Assembly (NCBI GenBank): GCA_964528575.1
Contig: CAZGTQ010000332.1
Coordinates: 1-64,000 of the forward strand
DNA: 64,000 bases
From: CAZGTQ01 sp964528575
GTDB lineage: Bacteria; Planctomycetota; UBA1135; GCA-002686595
Direction of reading: 5' to 3'
Under the pieces are notes generated by a model. The model searched no databases. It saw only the letters and a list, made by a program, of their open reading frames with translations, and was not told where the DNA came from. Positions 35,801-42,862 of the stretch are shown one piece after another (positions within the stretch are counted from its first letter, which is position 1; each line of letters opens with the position of its first letter). Made by a program: the position numbers and the translations under genes.

Positions 35801-35928
35801 AACTCCTCCGAGCTCCCGCCGCCCGAGCAGGCGGCGAGCATCGTCGCACCGGCCCCGAGGAGGAGGGCGAAGCGCGCGGAGGTCGGGCGGGGGCGCCGTT
35901 CGACGGGGAGCGTGCGGGGGGTGTGCAT
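32884..35928 (-). CDS. Giant Gly-rich, Ig-like lipoprotein (copy 2 of a tandem pair)
   Basis: 1014 residues, colinear with its downstream neighbour over its whole length: lipobox LAAC (Cys34) plus SGGG, the near-identical FETPNGGAS and CSNGLSGTQVSCGT segments, Ig-like domain AVDVFRMSPIRFLFDDLMN, the long Gly-rich beta region, WMKPPGNFFVVEFVEDD and the C-terminal LRILAQPD. Conserved cysteines near the N-terminus (CTLGCSNG, SCGT) may form disulfides. The role is unknown; surface display is inferred from the signal and composition. The upstream region contains a perfect 24-bp palindrome, suggesting independent regulation. Confidence 0.8.
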   Translation of the reverse strand: MHTPRTLPVERRPRPTSARFALLLGAGATMLAACSGGGSSEEFETPNGGASTFAVVSCTLGCSNGLSGTQVSCGTVDVFVNQEIAVLFSRSVDLDTVDKNTFQVVEVSTGGSPTGAFTLDPTTPSRLIFRPSLTFDTQGNPVFGLKAGSSYNVRIPGAATDPPPYVRSVDGKPNQTRVACTVAASLGVDDPVAGAPTVEVFVDVVTATDAQGNPTQFALNQPADGAVDVFRMSPIRFLFDDLMNAATLVNPVTGQSDFLSVWVDADGNVQDPSDQLSIEGTYDLDLDEANFETTVVFTPTSGYPSAGSAPEKRKIVVRIPSVVSDLGGNPLQNAGEVVFTPELLSFPQAMLPPGGEQFTDATNRDARRTGALWTNAGFLGPGFGGAGYLGDLVVGGAQALTLCTGDCASFPGAQTVIQNIGVLPLGPDVVVPGQVPMIEVTDGIFPFASVNVAPGALLELAGSGPGRLLARGEAVYAGVLDASGDAPVGQVAVGGHRSNLPSGEPGAGGGPAGGRGGDGGDRPDNTGTNLLTLPPGVNGISNPGAVVDGGAGEGVGGVPGGPGRGRGGPHWPTALPTSTSMFGGLETNNFFSCFTDQVGGAGGGGGYATDGGLGLAIPALLPGVPAPSLPPNTPGGSSAEVGIDSVVMELDPEAGNLRGGSGGGGGGASIHTTQTNGQAFNCGMPQIPQPQLLITAYRSHSAAGGGGGGGAVQLVAGRIAVLDGIIDCTGGAGSGSLGLLVPGQTSVFGSAAPGGGGSGGAVLVQALDLQIGGGTGRIDVSGGPGGDGVGNSLGGNGGAGLVRLESLAAPSAAVEAPKITPFDPLDPTSSAFLSVGQLDVPTAGPNALSGGQSCWMKPPGNFFVVEFVEDDALAGVFGWDMDVVLNFPGLDPIPFRAPSGLPSSVEQLVGTDLLGPNAAPVVVRFQGVRALGNVEDFCDVDFDGIDAEVVPESLTGWVRHPAELNDYWDSLGPEEATRRKPNMVRFQVVFDPNTGLVPGVIQGVTNLRILAQPD

Positions 35929-35970
35929 GGGCAGTCTTCGATGCGACTAGCCGCTCGCCTCCGTGACCCG

Positions 35971-35994
35971 TTCCATCCGCTCGAGCGGATGGAA
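35971..35994. promoter_or_regulatory. Perfect 24-bp palindrome (candidate operator)
   Basis: The half-site ttccatccgctc is followed directly by its exact reverse complement. It lies 43-66 bases upstream of the giant-lipoprotein start. Flanking cgcctcc and ggaggcg segments could extend it as a stem. Position and symmetry fit a dimeric regulator site; an RNA hairpin is the alternative. Confidence 0.5.
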
Positions 35995-36202
35995 GGCGGA
36001 GGCGGCGGTGTCGCGTGCGCGGTTCGGTTTGGTGGTTCCGGGGGCTGAGCAGGGCTAACCCCGCCGGCGAGGCGGACTACAGTGCGGGTGCGTCCGCCGA
36101 TCGGCGGCCGGGCCCTGGGGCCGTCGAGCAACCCCCGGGTCCGGATCGAGTGCGGATTGTGGCGCGAAGCCCTGCTCGAGTCCCTCGGAACCCATGATCT
36201 CG

Positions 36203-36284
36203 CACGTAGACGTCCACACGTAGACGTCCACCGTGACATCCAAGGATGTCACATCCACCGTGACATCCAAGGATGTCACATCAA
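36203..36284. repeat. Tandem repeats: 2 x 14 bp then 2 x 27 bp with inverted half-sites
   Basis: cacgtagacgtcca occurs twice (36203-36230). A 27-bp unit then occurs twice (36231-36257, 36258-36284). Each 27-bp unit contains gtgacatcc, two bases, and ggatgtcac, so four half-sites alternate in orientation about 80-130 bases before the ATG at 36363. Confidence 0.85.
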
Positions 36285-36362
36285 AGGTCGTACCACGACA
36301 CAAGCGCCTGCCCGATCCCGAAATGCGCCCGCCGACCGAACGCGGGCCTGTATCCCGACCCC

Positions 36363-37319
36363 ATGAACGAGCTTCGAACCTCACGAGTCCGTCCCCGCGC
36401 CGACGCCGGCATCCACGAGGCGCACGCCCGCCGTGCGAATCCGCACACAGCGCCGCACCCCGACCGTGCGGCCCGGCCGTCGGCGGCGCGCACGGCCGCG
36501 CTCGCGGCAGGAACGCTCCTCGCGCTCGCCGCGGCGGGCTGCGACGGCGGAGCGGCGTCGGCGGTCGCGGGCACGAGCTCGATCGACCAGCAGATCCGCG
36601 ACCTCCAGGCAGCGCTCCGGCCGCCGGAGCCGGGCGAGCACCAGAGCGACGTCGGCGACTGGAACGTCCGGCGCGAAGCGCTGCTCGAGCGCATGAAACA
36701 GGGCTCGCCCGAGCTCGGCCGCGCGGCGCTCGAGAAGCTGCTCGCCGACGTCGACCTCGACTTCCCGATCCAGCGCGGCCTGCTCACCGTCGCCGCGCAC
36801 GCCGCGACCGAGGACACGCTCCCCTATCTCGAGCAGTTCTTCACGACGTACGGCGAGCGGATCGACATGCGCGCCGAGGCGTGCAACCTGCTCGCGGAAG
36901 TCGCGCCGCAGCGTGCGATCGACCTGATCGAGCCGGTGCTGCGCCAGCCACGGCCGAGCGCGACCTGGCCGCCGTCCGAGCGGATGCTCGGCTCCTACGT
37001 CGTCGCGTGCGAGCGCGCGGAGCACGACCCGGTCCCGCTGCTCGCGCAGATCGCGACCGACATCTACTACGACGACGACGTCCGCCACCGGGCGACGAAG
37101 ACGCTCGGCGACTACAAGCACCCGCTGGCGCGCGCCGCGCTCGAGACGACGATGATCGAGTCGTCCGGGAATGCGTACCTGCGGCGCCTCGCGGCGCAGT
37201 CGCTCCTGCGCATCGACCGCGAGCGCTGCTGCGCGGTGATCACCGACGCGATCACGCGCGAGGCGGACTCCGGCTTCGTGCTGTTCCTCGAGGACATGAT
37301 CGCGAAGAACTGCCGGTGA
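36363..37319 (+). CDS. Helical-repeat (HEAT-like) lipoprotein
   Basis: 318 residues. A long N-terminal region precedes a hydrophobic stretch ending in a lipobox LAAAGC (Cys60), so either the signal has an extended basic n-region or the true start is internal; no better in-frame start is visible. The mature part is made of paired helices (GLLTVAAHAATEDTLPYLEQF; MRAEACNLLAEVAPQRAIDLI; VRHRATKTLGDYKHPLARAAL) with HEAT-like spacing, suggesting a protein-binding scaffold in the envelope. Its stop overlaps the tatD start (GTGA), so they are coupled. The repeat block 80-160 bases upstream may regulate it. Confidence 0.7.
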   Translation: MNELRTSRVRPRADAGIHEAHARRANPHTAPHPDRAARPSAARTAALAAGTLLALAAAGCDGGAASAVAGTSSIDQQIRDLQAALRPPEPGEHQSDVGDWNVRREALLERMKQGSPELGRAALEKLLADVDLDFPIQRGLLTVAAHAATEDTLPYLEQFFTTYGERIDMRAEACNLLAEVAPQRAIDLIEPVLRQPRPSATWPPSERMLGSYVVACERAEHDPVPLLAQIATDIYYDDDVRHRATKTLGDYKHPLARAALETTMIESSGNAYLRRLAAQSLLRIDRERCCAVITDAITREADSGFVLFLEDMIAKNCR

Positions 37320-38092
37320 TCACCGACACGCACGCGCACGTCTGGTGGTCGAGCTTCGACGACGACCGCGAGGACGTGCTCGCGCGCGCGCGGGCGGCGG
37401 GCGTGGAGCGGATGGTCGTGGTCGGCACGGACGTCGCCACGTCGCGGGACGCGTTCGCGCTGTGCGCGGGCCGGCCGGGGCTGTACCCCACGGCGGGGAT
37501 CCACCCGCACGACGCGACGGGCTCCGACGCCGCCGCGCGTGCCGCGATCGAGGAGCTGTGCCGGCGCGACGAGTGCGTCGCGGTCGGCGAGACGGGGCTC
37601 GACTACTTCAAGGAGTACTCGCCGCGCGCTCTTCAGCTCGACAACTTCCGCTGGCACCTCGCGCTCGCGCGCGCGCTCGACAAGCCGGTCGTCGTCCACT
37701 CGCGCGACGCGCACGAGGACACGGCGGCGACGATCGGCGCGTTCCCGGGCGCGCGCGGGGTGATGCACTGCTACACGATGGGACCGGACGAGCTCGGCCC
37801 CTATCTCGACGCCGGCTTCTACGTCTCGTTCTCCGGCGTGGTGACGTATCCGAAGAACGACGCGAACCGCGCCGCGGCCGCCGCCGTGCCGCTCGATCGC
37901 CTGCTCGTCGAGACCGACTGTCCGTTCCTCGCGCCGCAGGGGAGCCGCGGCCGGCGCAACGAGCCCGCGCTCGTGCGCGCGGTGCTCGAGCGCATCGCCG
38001 AAGAGCGCGGTGCCGACGCCGAGGAGCTCGCGCGGATCACCAGCGCGAACGCGGAGCGGCTCTTCGGGCTGGGTCAGCCCGGATGTTCATGA
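37316..38092 (+). CDS. tatD: TatD-family deoxyribonuclease
   Basis: 258 residues, full length. The metal-ligand motifs are in order: DTHAHVW (HxH), VGETGLDYF (Glu), VVHSRDAHED (His), MHCYT (His) and VETDCPFLAPQ (Asp). TatD enzymes are Mg-dependent 3'-5' exonucleases on single-stranded DNA/RNA, linked to DNA repair and quality control. The GTG start overlaps the upstream lipoprotein stop. It converges on the pilin-like gene with a 39-base gap. Confidence 0.92.
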   Translation: MITDTHAHVWWSSFDDDREDVLARARAAGVERMVVVGTDVATSRDAFALCAGRPGLYPTAGIHPHDATGSDAAARAAIEELCRRDECVAVGETGLDYFKEYSPRALQLDNFRWHLALARALDKPVVVHSRDAHEDTAATIGAFPGARGVMHCYTMGPDELGPYLDAGFYVSFSGVVTYPKNDANRAAAAAVPLDRLLVETDCPFLAPQGSRGRRNEPALVRAVLERIAEERGADAEELARITSANAERLFGLGQPGCS

Positions 38093-38131
38093 GGCCTCGC
38101 TTCGCGGGCGCCGGCCGGCCGAGCGCGGTTC

Positions 38132-38752
38132 CTACCGCTGGGGCGCGCGCCGCACGAGCGTCCAGACGCAGCCGTCGGCGCCCTCGGCGCGCAGCGCGTT
38201 CGGCGAGGTGAGGTCGTTCGGCACGCGGAACGCGGCGTCGGCGCCGGGGCCGCGCTCACCTGCGTAGGGCACGACGTCGGCGCGGCGCGCCTCGAGCACC
38301 GCGCCGGACTCGTCGACGAAGAACGTGCGTCCGCCGCCGGGCTCGTCGGGCCACGCGTACGCGCACCAGCGGCGCTCCGCCGCGTCGACGTCGAGCGCAT
38401 CCGAGGGCGCGGCGAGCGCTCCCCCGCCGCGCGCCGCGAGCCACACCTGGAAGCGGTAGCCGTCGCGGGTGCCGACGCCGTCGGGGCGCACGTCGAAGCG
38501 CGGGCCGTCGAAGCCGCGCAGCAGCGCGAGCGGGCCGTGCTCGCCGCGGCCGTCGCCGTCGGCGTCGAGCGCACCCGAGGCGGCGAGACGGCGCTGCACG
38601 TCGACGAGGCGAACGAGCGTGTCGATCGCGGCGCGCTCGTCCGCGCCGGCGCGCAGGCCGCGCGCAGCGGGGACCGCGAGCGCGCCGACGATCGCGGCCG
38701 TCGCGAGGGCGCAGGCGAGGTCGCCGGCGCGGGATCGGGGTCGGGGCGGCAT
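38132..38752 (-). CDS. Degenerate pseudopilin, paralogue of the adjacent pilin
   Basis: 206 residues. It matches the adjacent pilin along its length: hydrophobic N-terminus, AAIDTLVRLVDVQRRL against AAISTLRSISSAQAQL, then DADGDGRGEHG, WCAYAWP, FFVDESG, VVPYAGERG and a final DGCVWTLV. The class III cleavage motif GFTLIE is replaced by GDLACA, so neither the Phe nor the Glu5 is present. It may be uncleaved or inserted only as a membrane protein, or be a decaying duplicate. It starts 74 bases after the pilin stop, past a hairpin. Confidence 0.7.
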   Translation of the reverse strand: MPPRPRSRAGDLACALATAAIVGALAVPAARGLRAGADERAAIDTLVRLVDVQRRLAASGALDADGDGRGEHGPLALLRGFDGPRFDVRPDGVGTRDGYRFQVWLAARGGGALAAPSDALDVDAAERRWCAYAWPDEPGGGRTFFVDESGAVLEARRADVVPYAGERGPGADAAFRVPNDLTSPNALRAEGADGCVWTLVRRAPQR

Positions 38753-38762
38753 CGGCGCAAGA

Positions 38763-38799
38763 GAGCGGGGCGCTCCCACCGCGTGGGAACGCCCCGCTC
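38763..38799 (-). terminator. Hairpin terminator of the pilin gene
   Basis: 17-bp arms (left gagcggggcgctcccac) with one G:U-type mismatch and a 3-base loop, 26 bases past the stop at 38826. It probably limits read-through from the abundant pilin transcript into the pseudopilin gene. Confidence 0.65.
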
Positions 38800-38825
38800 C
38801 AAGGAGATCGACGAAACCGAGGCGT

Positions 38826-39560
38826 CTACTGCACCGCAGTCCAGAGGTTGCCGTCGTTGGCGACGTTGCCGGGGCCGACCGCGAGCGGGGCCCCCATCGC
38901 AGCCTGTCCCACCGCGGGCGCGGTGAAGGCGGCGTCGAACGCCGGTCCACCCGCCGCGCCGGAGTACGGCGTCGCGACGCGGTTGTTCATCTGCAGGAGG
39001 TCGCCCTCTTGGTTGATGAAGAACACGCGGTTGCCCGACGTGTTCGCTTCGAGCGGCCACGCGTAGCAAGCCCACAGGATCTCGCCGTTGTCCGGGTCGG
39101 GCAGGGCGGCGCCGTCGGCGCCGCCCGTGGCGAGCTCGGCCACGCCGTCGCCCGCCGCATCGGGCAGCCACATCTGGAAGACGTAGCCCGAGCGGACGAC
39201 CACGCTCCCCGCCACGTCGCCGAACGACGCGGACAGGACGGACGGGTCGAGCTCGTCCGTAGCGACGACGCCCAAAGCCGGGACACCCGCCGCGTTGATG
39301 CGGAGGGGGTCGACGCCGGAGAGCTCGCCGAAGTAGCCGTACTCGCCGCCGCCGTCCGCGTCGCTGTCGATCGCGGACGAGGACTGGAGCTGGGCCTGGG
39401 CCGAGGAAATCGAGCGCAGGGTCGAGATCGCCGCCGATTCGTTGGCGGAGAGTCGCGCGCTCATGAGTTTGGGAATCGCGATCGAAGCGATGATCGCGAT
39501 GATGGCCACCACGATCATGAGCTCGATCAAGGTGAAGCCGGCTCGTCTGTTGTTGCGCAT
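38826..39560 (-). CDS. Type IV pilin / type II secretion major pseudopilin
   Basis: 244 residues. The prepilin leader MRNNRRAG is followed by FTLIELMIVVAIIAIIASIAIP, with Gly8 before the cleavage site and Glu at mature position 5, the canonical class III signal for a prepilin peptidase. The helix continues into LSANESAAISTLRSISSAQAQLQ; the globular part includes WACYAWPLE and FFINQEG. Its size and the DADGGGEYG segment resemble planctomycete and deltaproteobacterial GspG/PilA-like proteins. It lies downstream of pilT-pilB-pilC but has its own 296-base leader region and a terminator. I chose the ATG rather than a TTG five codons upstream. Confidence 0.88.
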   Translation of the reverse strand: MRNNRRAGFTLIELMIVVAIIAIIASIAIPKLMSARLSANESAAISTLRSISSAQAQLQSSSAIDSDADGGGEYGYFGELSGVDPLRINAAGVPALGVVATDELDPSVLSASFGDVAGSVVVRSGYVFQMWLPDAAGDGVAELATGGADGAALPDPDNGEILWACYAWPLEANTSGNRVFFINQEGDLLQMNNRVATPYSGAAGGPAFDAAFTAPAVGQAAMGAPLAVGPGNVANDGNLWTAVQ

Positions 39561-39856
39561 TCTCACTCTCTTCAAACGTGTGAATGACTCGCGGGTCTCC
39601 CGCGGTTCATTCCGGTCCCGATCGGGTGGACCCTGGACTCGTTTCGTGTTCCCTCCGAACCGGATTCGTCCGGACCGAAGGACGGAATGGCCTCCCTGAC
39701 CACTCGGATGCCCTTATCGACGGCGCCGATCGGCCCGCTTGAGGGAGCCCCGGATCATTTCCTTCCCGATGCGCTGAACGCGAAGCACGCCGCCGGACGG
39801 GCTCGTCCGACGGCGTGCTCGAGGGCGTGCGCGCATGCACGCCCCGGGGTCCGGGC
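39561..39856. other. Intergenic region between pilC and the pilin gene
   Basis: No gene is seen. The 39784-39819 hairpin ends the pilTBC unit. The rest is presumably the pilin leader and promoter, but no clear sigma-54 or sigma-70 boxes could be assigned by eye. Confidence 0.5.
39784..39819 (-). terminator. Hairpin terminator after pilC
   Basis: 16-bp arms (left agcacgccgccggacg) with one wobble mismatch and a 4-base loop, 37 bases past the pilC stop. Confidence 0.65.
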
Positions 39857-41137
39857 TCAGTTGCTGAGCTTGCCGACGATGTCGAGGATCGGCAGGAAGA
39901 CGGCCATGACGACGCCGCCGACGATCACGCCCATGAACGAGATCAGGAGCGGCTCGATCATGCTCGTCAGGCCCTTGATCGCCGCCTTCACCTGCGAGTC
40001 GTAGAACTCGGCGATCTTCTCGAGCAGCACCTCGAGCGCGCCCGAGCGTTCGCCGATCGCGATCATGCGCACGACCATCGGCGGGAAGACGCGGCTCTCG
40101 CCGAGCGGCTCGGACAGCATGTTGCCGCCCTTGACGCTTTCCTTCGAGTTCCGCACGACGTCGGCGACGACCTGATTGCCGGCCGTGTCCGCGACGATGT
40201 CGAGCGTGCCCATGATCGGGACGCCGGATTGGATCAGCGTGGCGAACGTGCGCGAGAAGCGCGCCAGCGCGATCTTCTTGACCAGCGTACCGAAGACCGG
40301 CGCGCGCAGCGTGAAGTGGTCCCACGCCAGCTTGCCCTTCTTCGTGCGCATCGCGCCCCAGCCGGCGGCGAAGAGGCTCGCCGCCGCAAGCAGCACGATC
40401 GGCCATTTCGCGCGCAGCATGTCCGAGAAGTCGAGCACCATCTGCGTCAGAGGCGGCAGCTCGCTGTCGAGCGACTCGAACACCTGGCGGAACGTCGGCA
40501 CGACGCCGAGCATCAGGAACGCGGTGATGCCGAGCACGAGGACGAGCGAGATGACGGGATACGTCATCGCGCTCTTGATCTCGCGCGACAGCTCGGCGGA
40601 CGCCTCGAGGTAGTCGGCCAGGCGCTGGAGGATCACGTCCATCTGGCCGGAGACCTCGCCCGCGCACACCATGCTGATGTACAGCGGCGAGAAGACCTTC
40701 GGCATCGTCTGCATCGCGTGCGACAGGTCGGAGCCGCCGCGCAGCTCGGACGCGAGCTTCTCGCAGGCCATCTTGAAGCCGGGCGTCTCCGCCTGCTCCC
40801 CGAGGACTTCGAGCGACTCCATCAGGGACAGACCCGCGCCGATCATCGTCGCGAGCTGCCGCGTGAAGAGCACGAGCTCCGTCTTGCTCGCCTTCGGCCT
40901 GACCTTGAACAGCCGGATCTCACCCGAGCGCCTGCTGCCGCCGCCGCTTCCGCTCCCGCCGCCGGTCTTCTTGGCCTTCGCCTTCTTGGCGACGGCCTTG
41001 CCGCCCTCGGCGATCTTCAGCACGACGAGGTTCTTGCGGCGCAGCTCGGCCACCGCCTCGTTCTTGTTGTCGGCGCTGATCGTGCCTTCGACGGTGTTCC
41101 CGCTGGCGTTCTTCGCTGCGTATCGAAAACTGGCCAC
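39857..41137 (-). CDS. pilC: Type IV pilus / type II secretion inner-membrane platform protein PilC/GspF
   Basis: 426 residues. Two T2SSF domains are visible: LVLFTRQLATMIGAGLSLMESL and, after the first membrane helix pair, LARFSRTFATLIQSGVPIMGTL. Three long hydrophobic segments flank them, the last at the extreme C-terminus (LISFMGVIVGGVVMAVFLPIL). The N-terminal FRYAAKNASGNTVEGTI strand is typical. A Lys/Gly/Ser linker (about 50-70, KKAKAKKTGGGSGSGGGS) is longer than usual. It works with PilB and PilT to assemble and retract the pilus. It follows pilB by 33 bases. Confidence 0.92.
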   Translation of the reverse strand: MASFRYAAKNASGNTVEGTISADNKNEAVAELRRKNLVVLKIAEGGKAVAKKAKAKKTGGGSGSGGGSRRSGEIRLFKVRPKASKTELVLFTRQLATMIGAGLSLMESLEVLGEQAETPGFKMACEKLASELRGGSDLSHAMQTMPKVFSPLYISMVCAGEVSGQMDVILQRLADYLEASAELSREIKSAMTYPVISLVLVLGITAFLMLGVVPTFRQVFESLDSELPPLTQMVLDFSDMLRAKWPIVLLAAASLFAAGWGAMRTKKGKLAWDHFTLRAPVFGTLVKKIALARFSRTFATLIQSGVPIMGTLDIVADTAGNQVVADVVRNSKESVKGGNMLSEPLGESRVFPPMVVRMIAIGERSGALEVLLEKIAEFYDSQVKAAIKGLTSMIEPLLISFMGVIVGGVVMAVFLPILDIVGKLSN

Positions 41138-41170
41138 GTGACGCTCCCGGATGCTCGGCCTGGGGCCGGA

Positions 41171-42862
41171 CTAGTCGTCCACCGTCACTCGCAGGACCTC
41201 GGCGAGGGACGTGCGGCCGCGGATCACGTTCAGGAGCCCGACACGCCGTAGGGTCAGCATGCCGCGCTCGATTCCCGCCGCCTTGATCTCCTGTACGGAT
41301 CGTCCCTCGACGACCATGCGCTTGAGCGTCCCGTCGAGCGCGAGCGTCTCGAGCAGCGCGAAGCGGCCGCGATAGCCCAACTGGCAGCGCGAGCACCCCT
41401 CCGTCGCCGGCTCGTAGATCGTCAGGTCCTCGAGCTCCTTCTTCAGGAAGCCGACCTTGAGCAGCTCGTCGCGCGGGACCTCGATCGGCTGGCGACAGTG
41501 CGGGCAGAGCGCCCGCACGAGACGCTGGGCTGCGACGCACAGGAGCGAGCTCGACACCATGAACGGGTCGACGCCCATGTCGACCAGGCGCGTGACGGCG
41601 CCGGCCGCGTCGTTCGTGTGCAGCGTCGAGAGCACGAGGTGGCCGGTGAGCGCGGCCTTGACCGCGATCTCGGCCGTCTCGGCGTCCCGGATCTCGCCGA
41701 CGAGGACCACGTCGGGGTCCTGGCGCAGGATCGAGCGCAGCGCGCCGGCGAACGTGAGCCCGCGCTTGGGGTTGACCGGCACCTGGTTGATGCCGTCCAT
41801 GTTGTACTCGACCGGGTCTTCGACGGTGACGACGTTGATCTCGGGCGTCGCGACCTCCTTGACCGCGGCGTAGAGCGTCGTCGACTTGCCCGAGCCCGTC
41901 GGGCCGGTGACGAGCACCATGCCGTACGCCGAGCTGATGCCGGCCTTGAGATCGACCAAGCAGCGCGGCTCGTAGTTCAGGCTGTCGAGCCGCAGAGCGA
42001 TGTTGCCCGTGTCGAGGATCCGCATCACGGCCTTCTCGCCGCCGACGACGGGCAGCGTCGAGAGGCGGAAGTCGATCGTGCGGTTCTCGTAGCGGATCTG
42101 GAACTTGCCGTCCTGCGGCGCCTGGCGCTCCGCGATGTCGAGGCTCGCGAGGATCTTGAGGCGCGACGTGAGCGAGGGCAGCAGCGACTTCGGCGGCCGC
42201 AGCGCTTCGACGAGGCGGCCGTCGATCCGCAGGCGCACGCGGATCGAGTTCTCGCCCGGCTCGATGTGGATGTCGCTCGCCTTCTCGCGCAGCGCGCGGA
42301 GCAGGATCAGGTTGACGAGCTTGACCGCGGGGACGTCGTCGCCCTGCGCGGCGGAGAGGTCGATGTTGTCGCTCTCCTCCTCGCGCACCTCGATCCCGTC
42401 GGTCGAGACCTCGTCGAGCAGGTCGTCGACCTGCTTGCGACCGTCGTCGAAGAGCTTCGCGAGCGCGCCGCGGATCGCGGACGGGTGCGACAGGAGCGGC
42501 TTGATCCGGCAGCCCGACAGGATGTTCAGGTCGTCGAGCAGGAGCACGTCGAACGGGTCGCTCACCGCGATCGAGAGCACGTCCCCGTTGCGCGCCACAG
42601 GCAGGATGCAGTGCTGCGTGCACACGTCCTGCGGGAGCGCCTCGACCGCCTTCGGGTCGGGCTGGATGCGCGAAACGTCGATCGGCGGCACGCTCGCCGC
42701 GCGACCGAGCGTGAAGAAGAACTTCGATTCGTCCAGGCCGCCGCGCTCCATCAGGACGTCGAGCGGCGAGCGGCCGCCTTCCTGGGCGCGCTCCCACTCG
42801 TCGGCCGTGATCAGCTCGGCGTCGATGAGCAGACGCCGGATCTTGCCGGACAGACGGACCAT
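41171..42862 (-). CDS. pilB: Type IV pilus assembly ATPase PilB/GspE
   Basis: 563 residues. An N-terminal MshEN-like domain (VDDLLDEVS and preceding) is followed by the secretion ATPase core: Walker A GPTGSGKS at 320-327, Asp box ITVEDPVEY, Walker B LRQDPDVVLVGEIRDAET, and His box TLHTNDA. The zinc-binding tetracysteine CPHC...CSRC, present in PilB/GspE but absent in PilT, follows near 465-500. It powers pilin extraction and polymerisation. Its ATG overlaps the pilT stop by one base (TGATG). Confidence 0.93.
   Translation of the reverse strand: MVRLSGKIRRLLIDAELITADEWERAQEGGRSPLDVLMERGGLDESKFFFTLGRAASVPPIDVSRIQPDPKAVEALPQDVCTQHCILPVARNGDVLSIAVSDPFDVLLLDDLNILSGCRIKPLLSHPSAIRGALAKLFDDGRKQVDDLLDEVSTDGIEVREEESDNIDLSAAQGDDVPAVKLVNLILLRALREKASDIHIEPGENSIRVRLRIDGRLVEALRPPKSLLPSLTSRLKILASLDIAERQAPQDGKFQIRYENRTIDFRLSTLPVVGGEKAVMRILDTGNIALRLDSLNYEPRCLVDLKAGISSAYGMVLVTGPTGSGKSTTLYAAVKEVATPEINVVTVEDPVEYNMDGINQVPVNPKRGLTFAGALRSILRQDPDVVLVGEIRDAETAEIAVKAALTGHLVLSTLHTNDAAGAVTRLVDMGVDPFMVSSSLLCVAAQRLVRALCPHCRQPIEVPRDELLKVGFLKKELEDLTIYEPATEGCSRCQLGYRGRFALLETLALDGTLKRMVVEGRSVQEIKAAGIERGMLTLRRVGLLNVIRGRTSLAEVLRVTVDD

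Larger units (their letters stand above)
35929..36362. other. Intergenic region with a palindrome and repeats
   Basis: This 434-base gap separates the divergent giant-lipoprotein and helical-repeat-lipoprotein genes. No credible gene is seen. It holds a 24-bp palindrome (35971-35994) and a block of 14- and 27-bp tandem repeats (36203-36284), the latter much less GC-rich than the surroundings. It must contain promoters for both genes. Confidence 0.6.

Noticed and set aside
29567..36048. Two plus-strand open frames of more than 1000 codons opposite the giant lipoprotein genes.
   Set aside because: Composition dominated by Arg, Ala, Asp and Val with no recognisable motif; an artefact of GC-rich antisense sequence.
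36203..36284. Possible CRISPR array.
   Set aside because: Units are directly adjacent with no spacers and change length from 14 to 27 bp; no cas genes are present.
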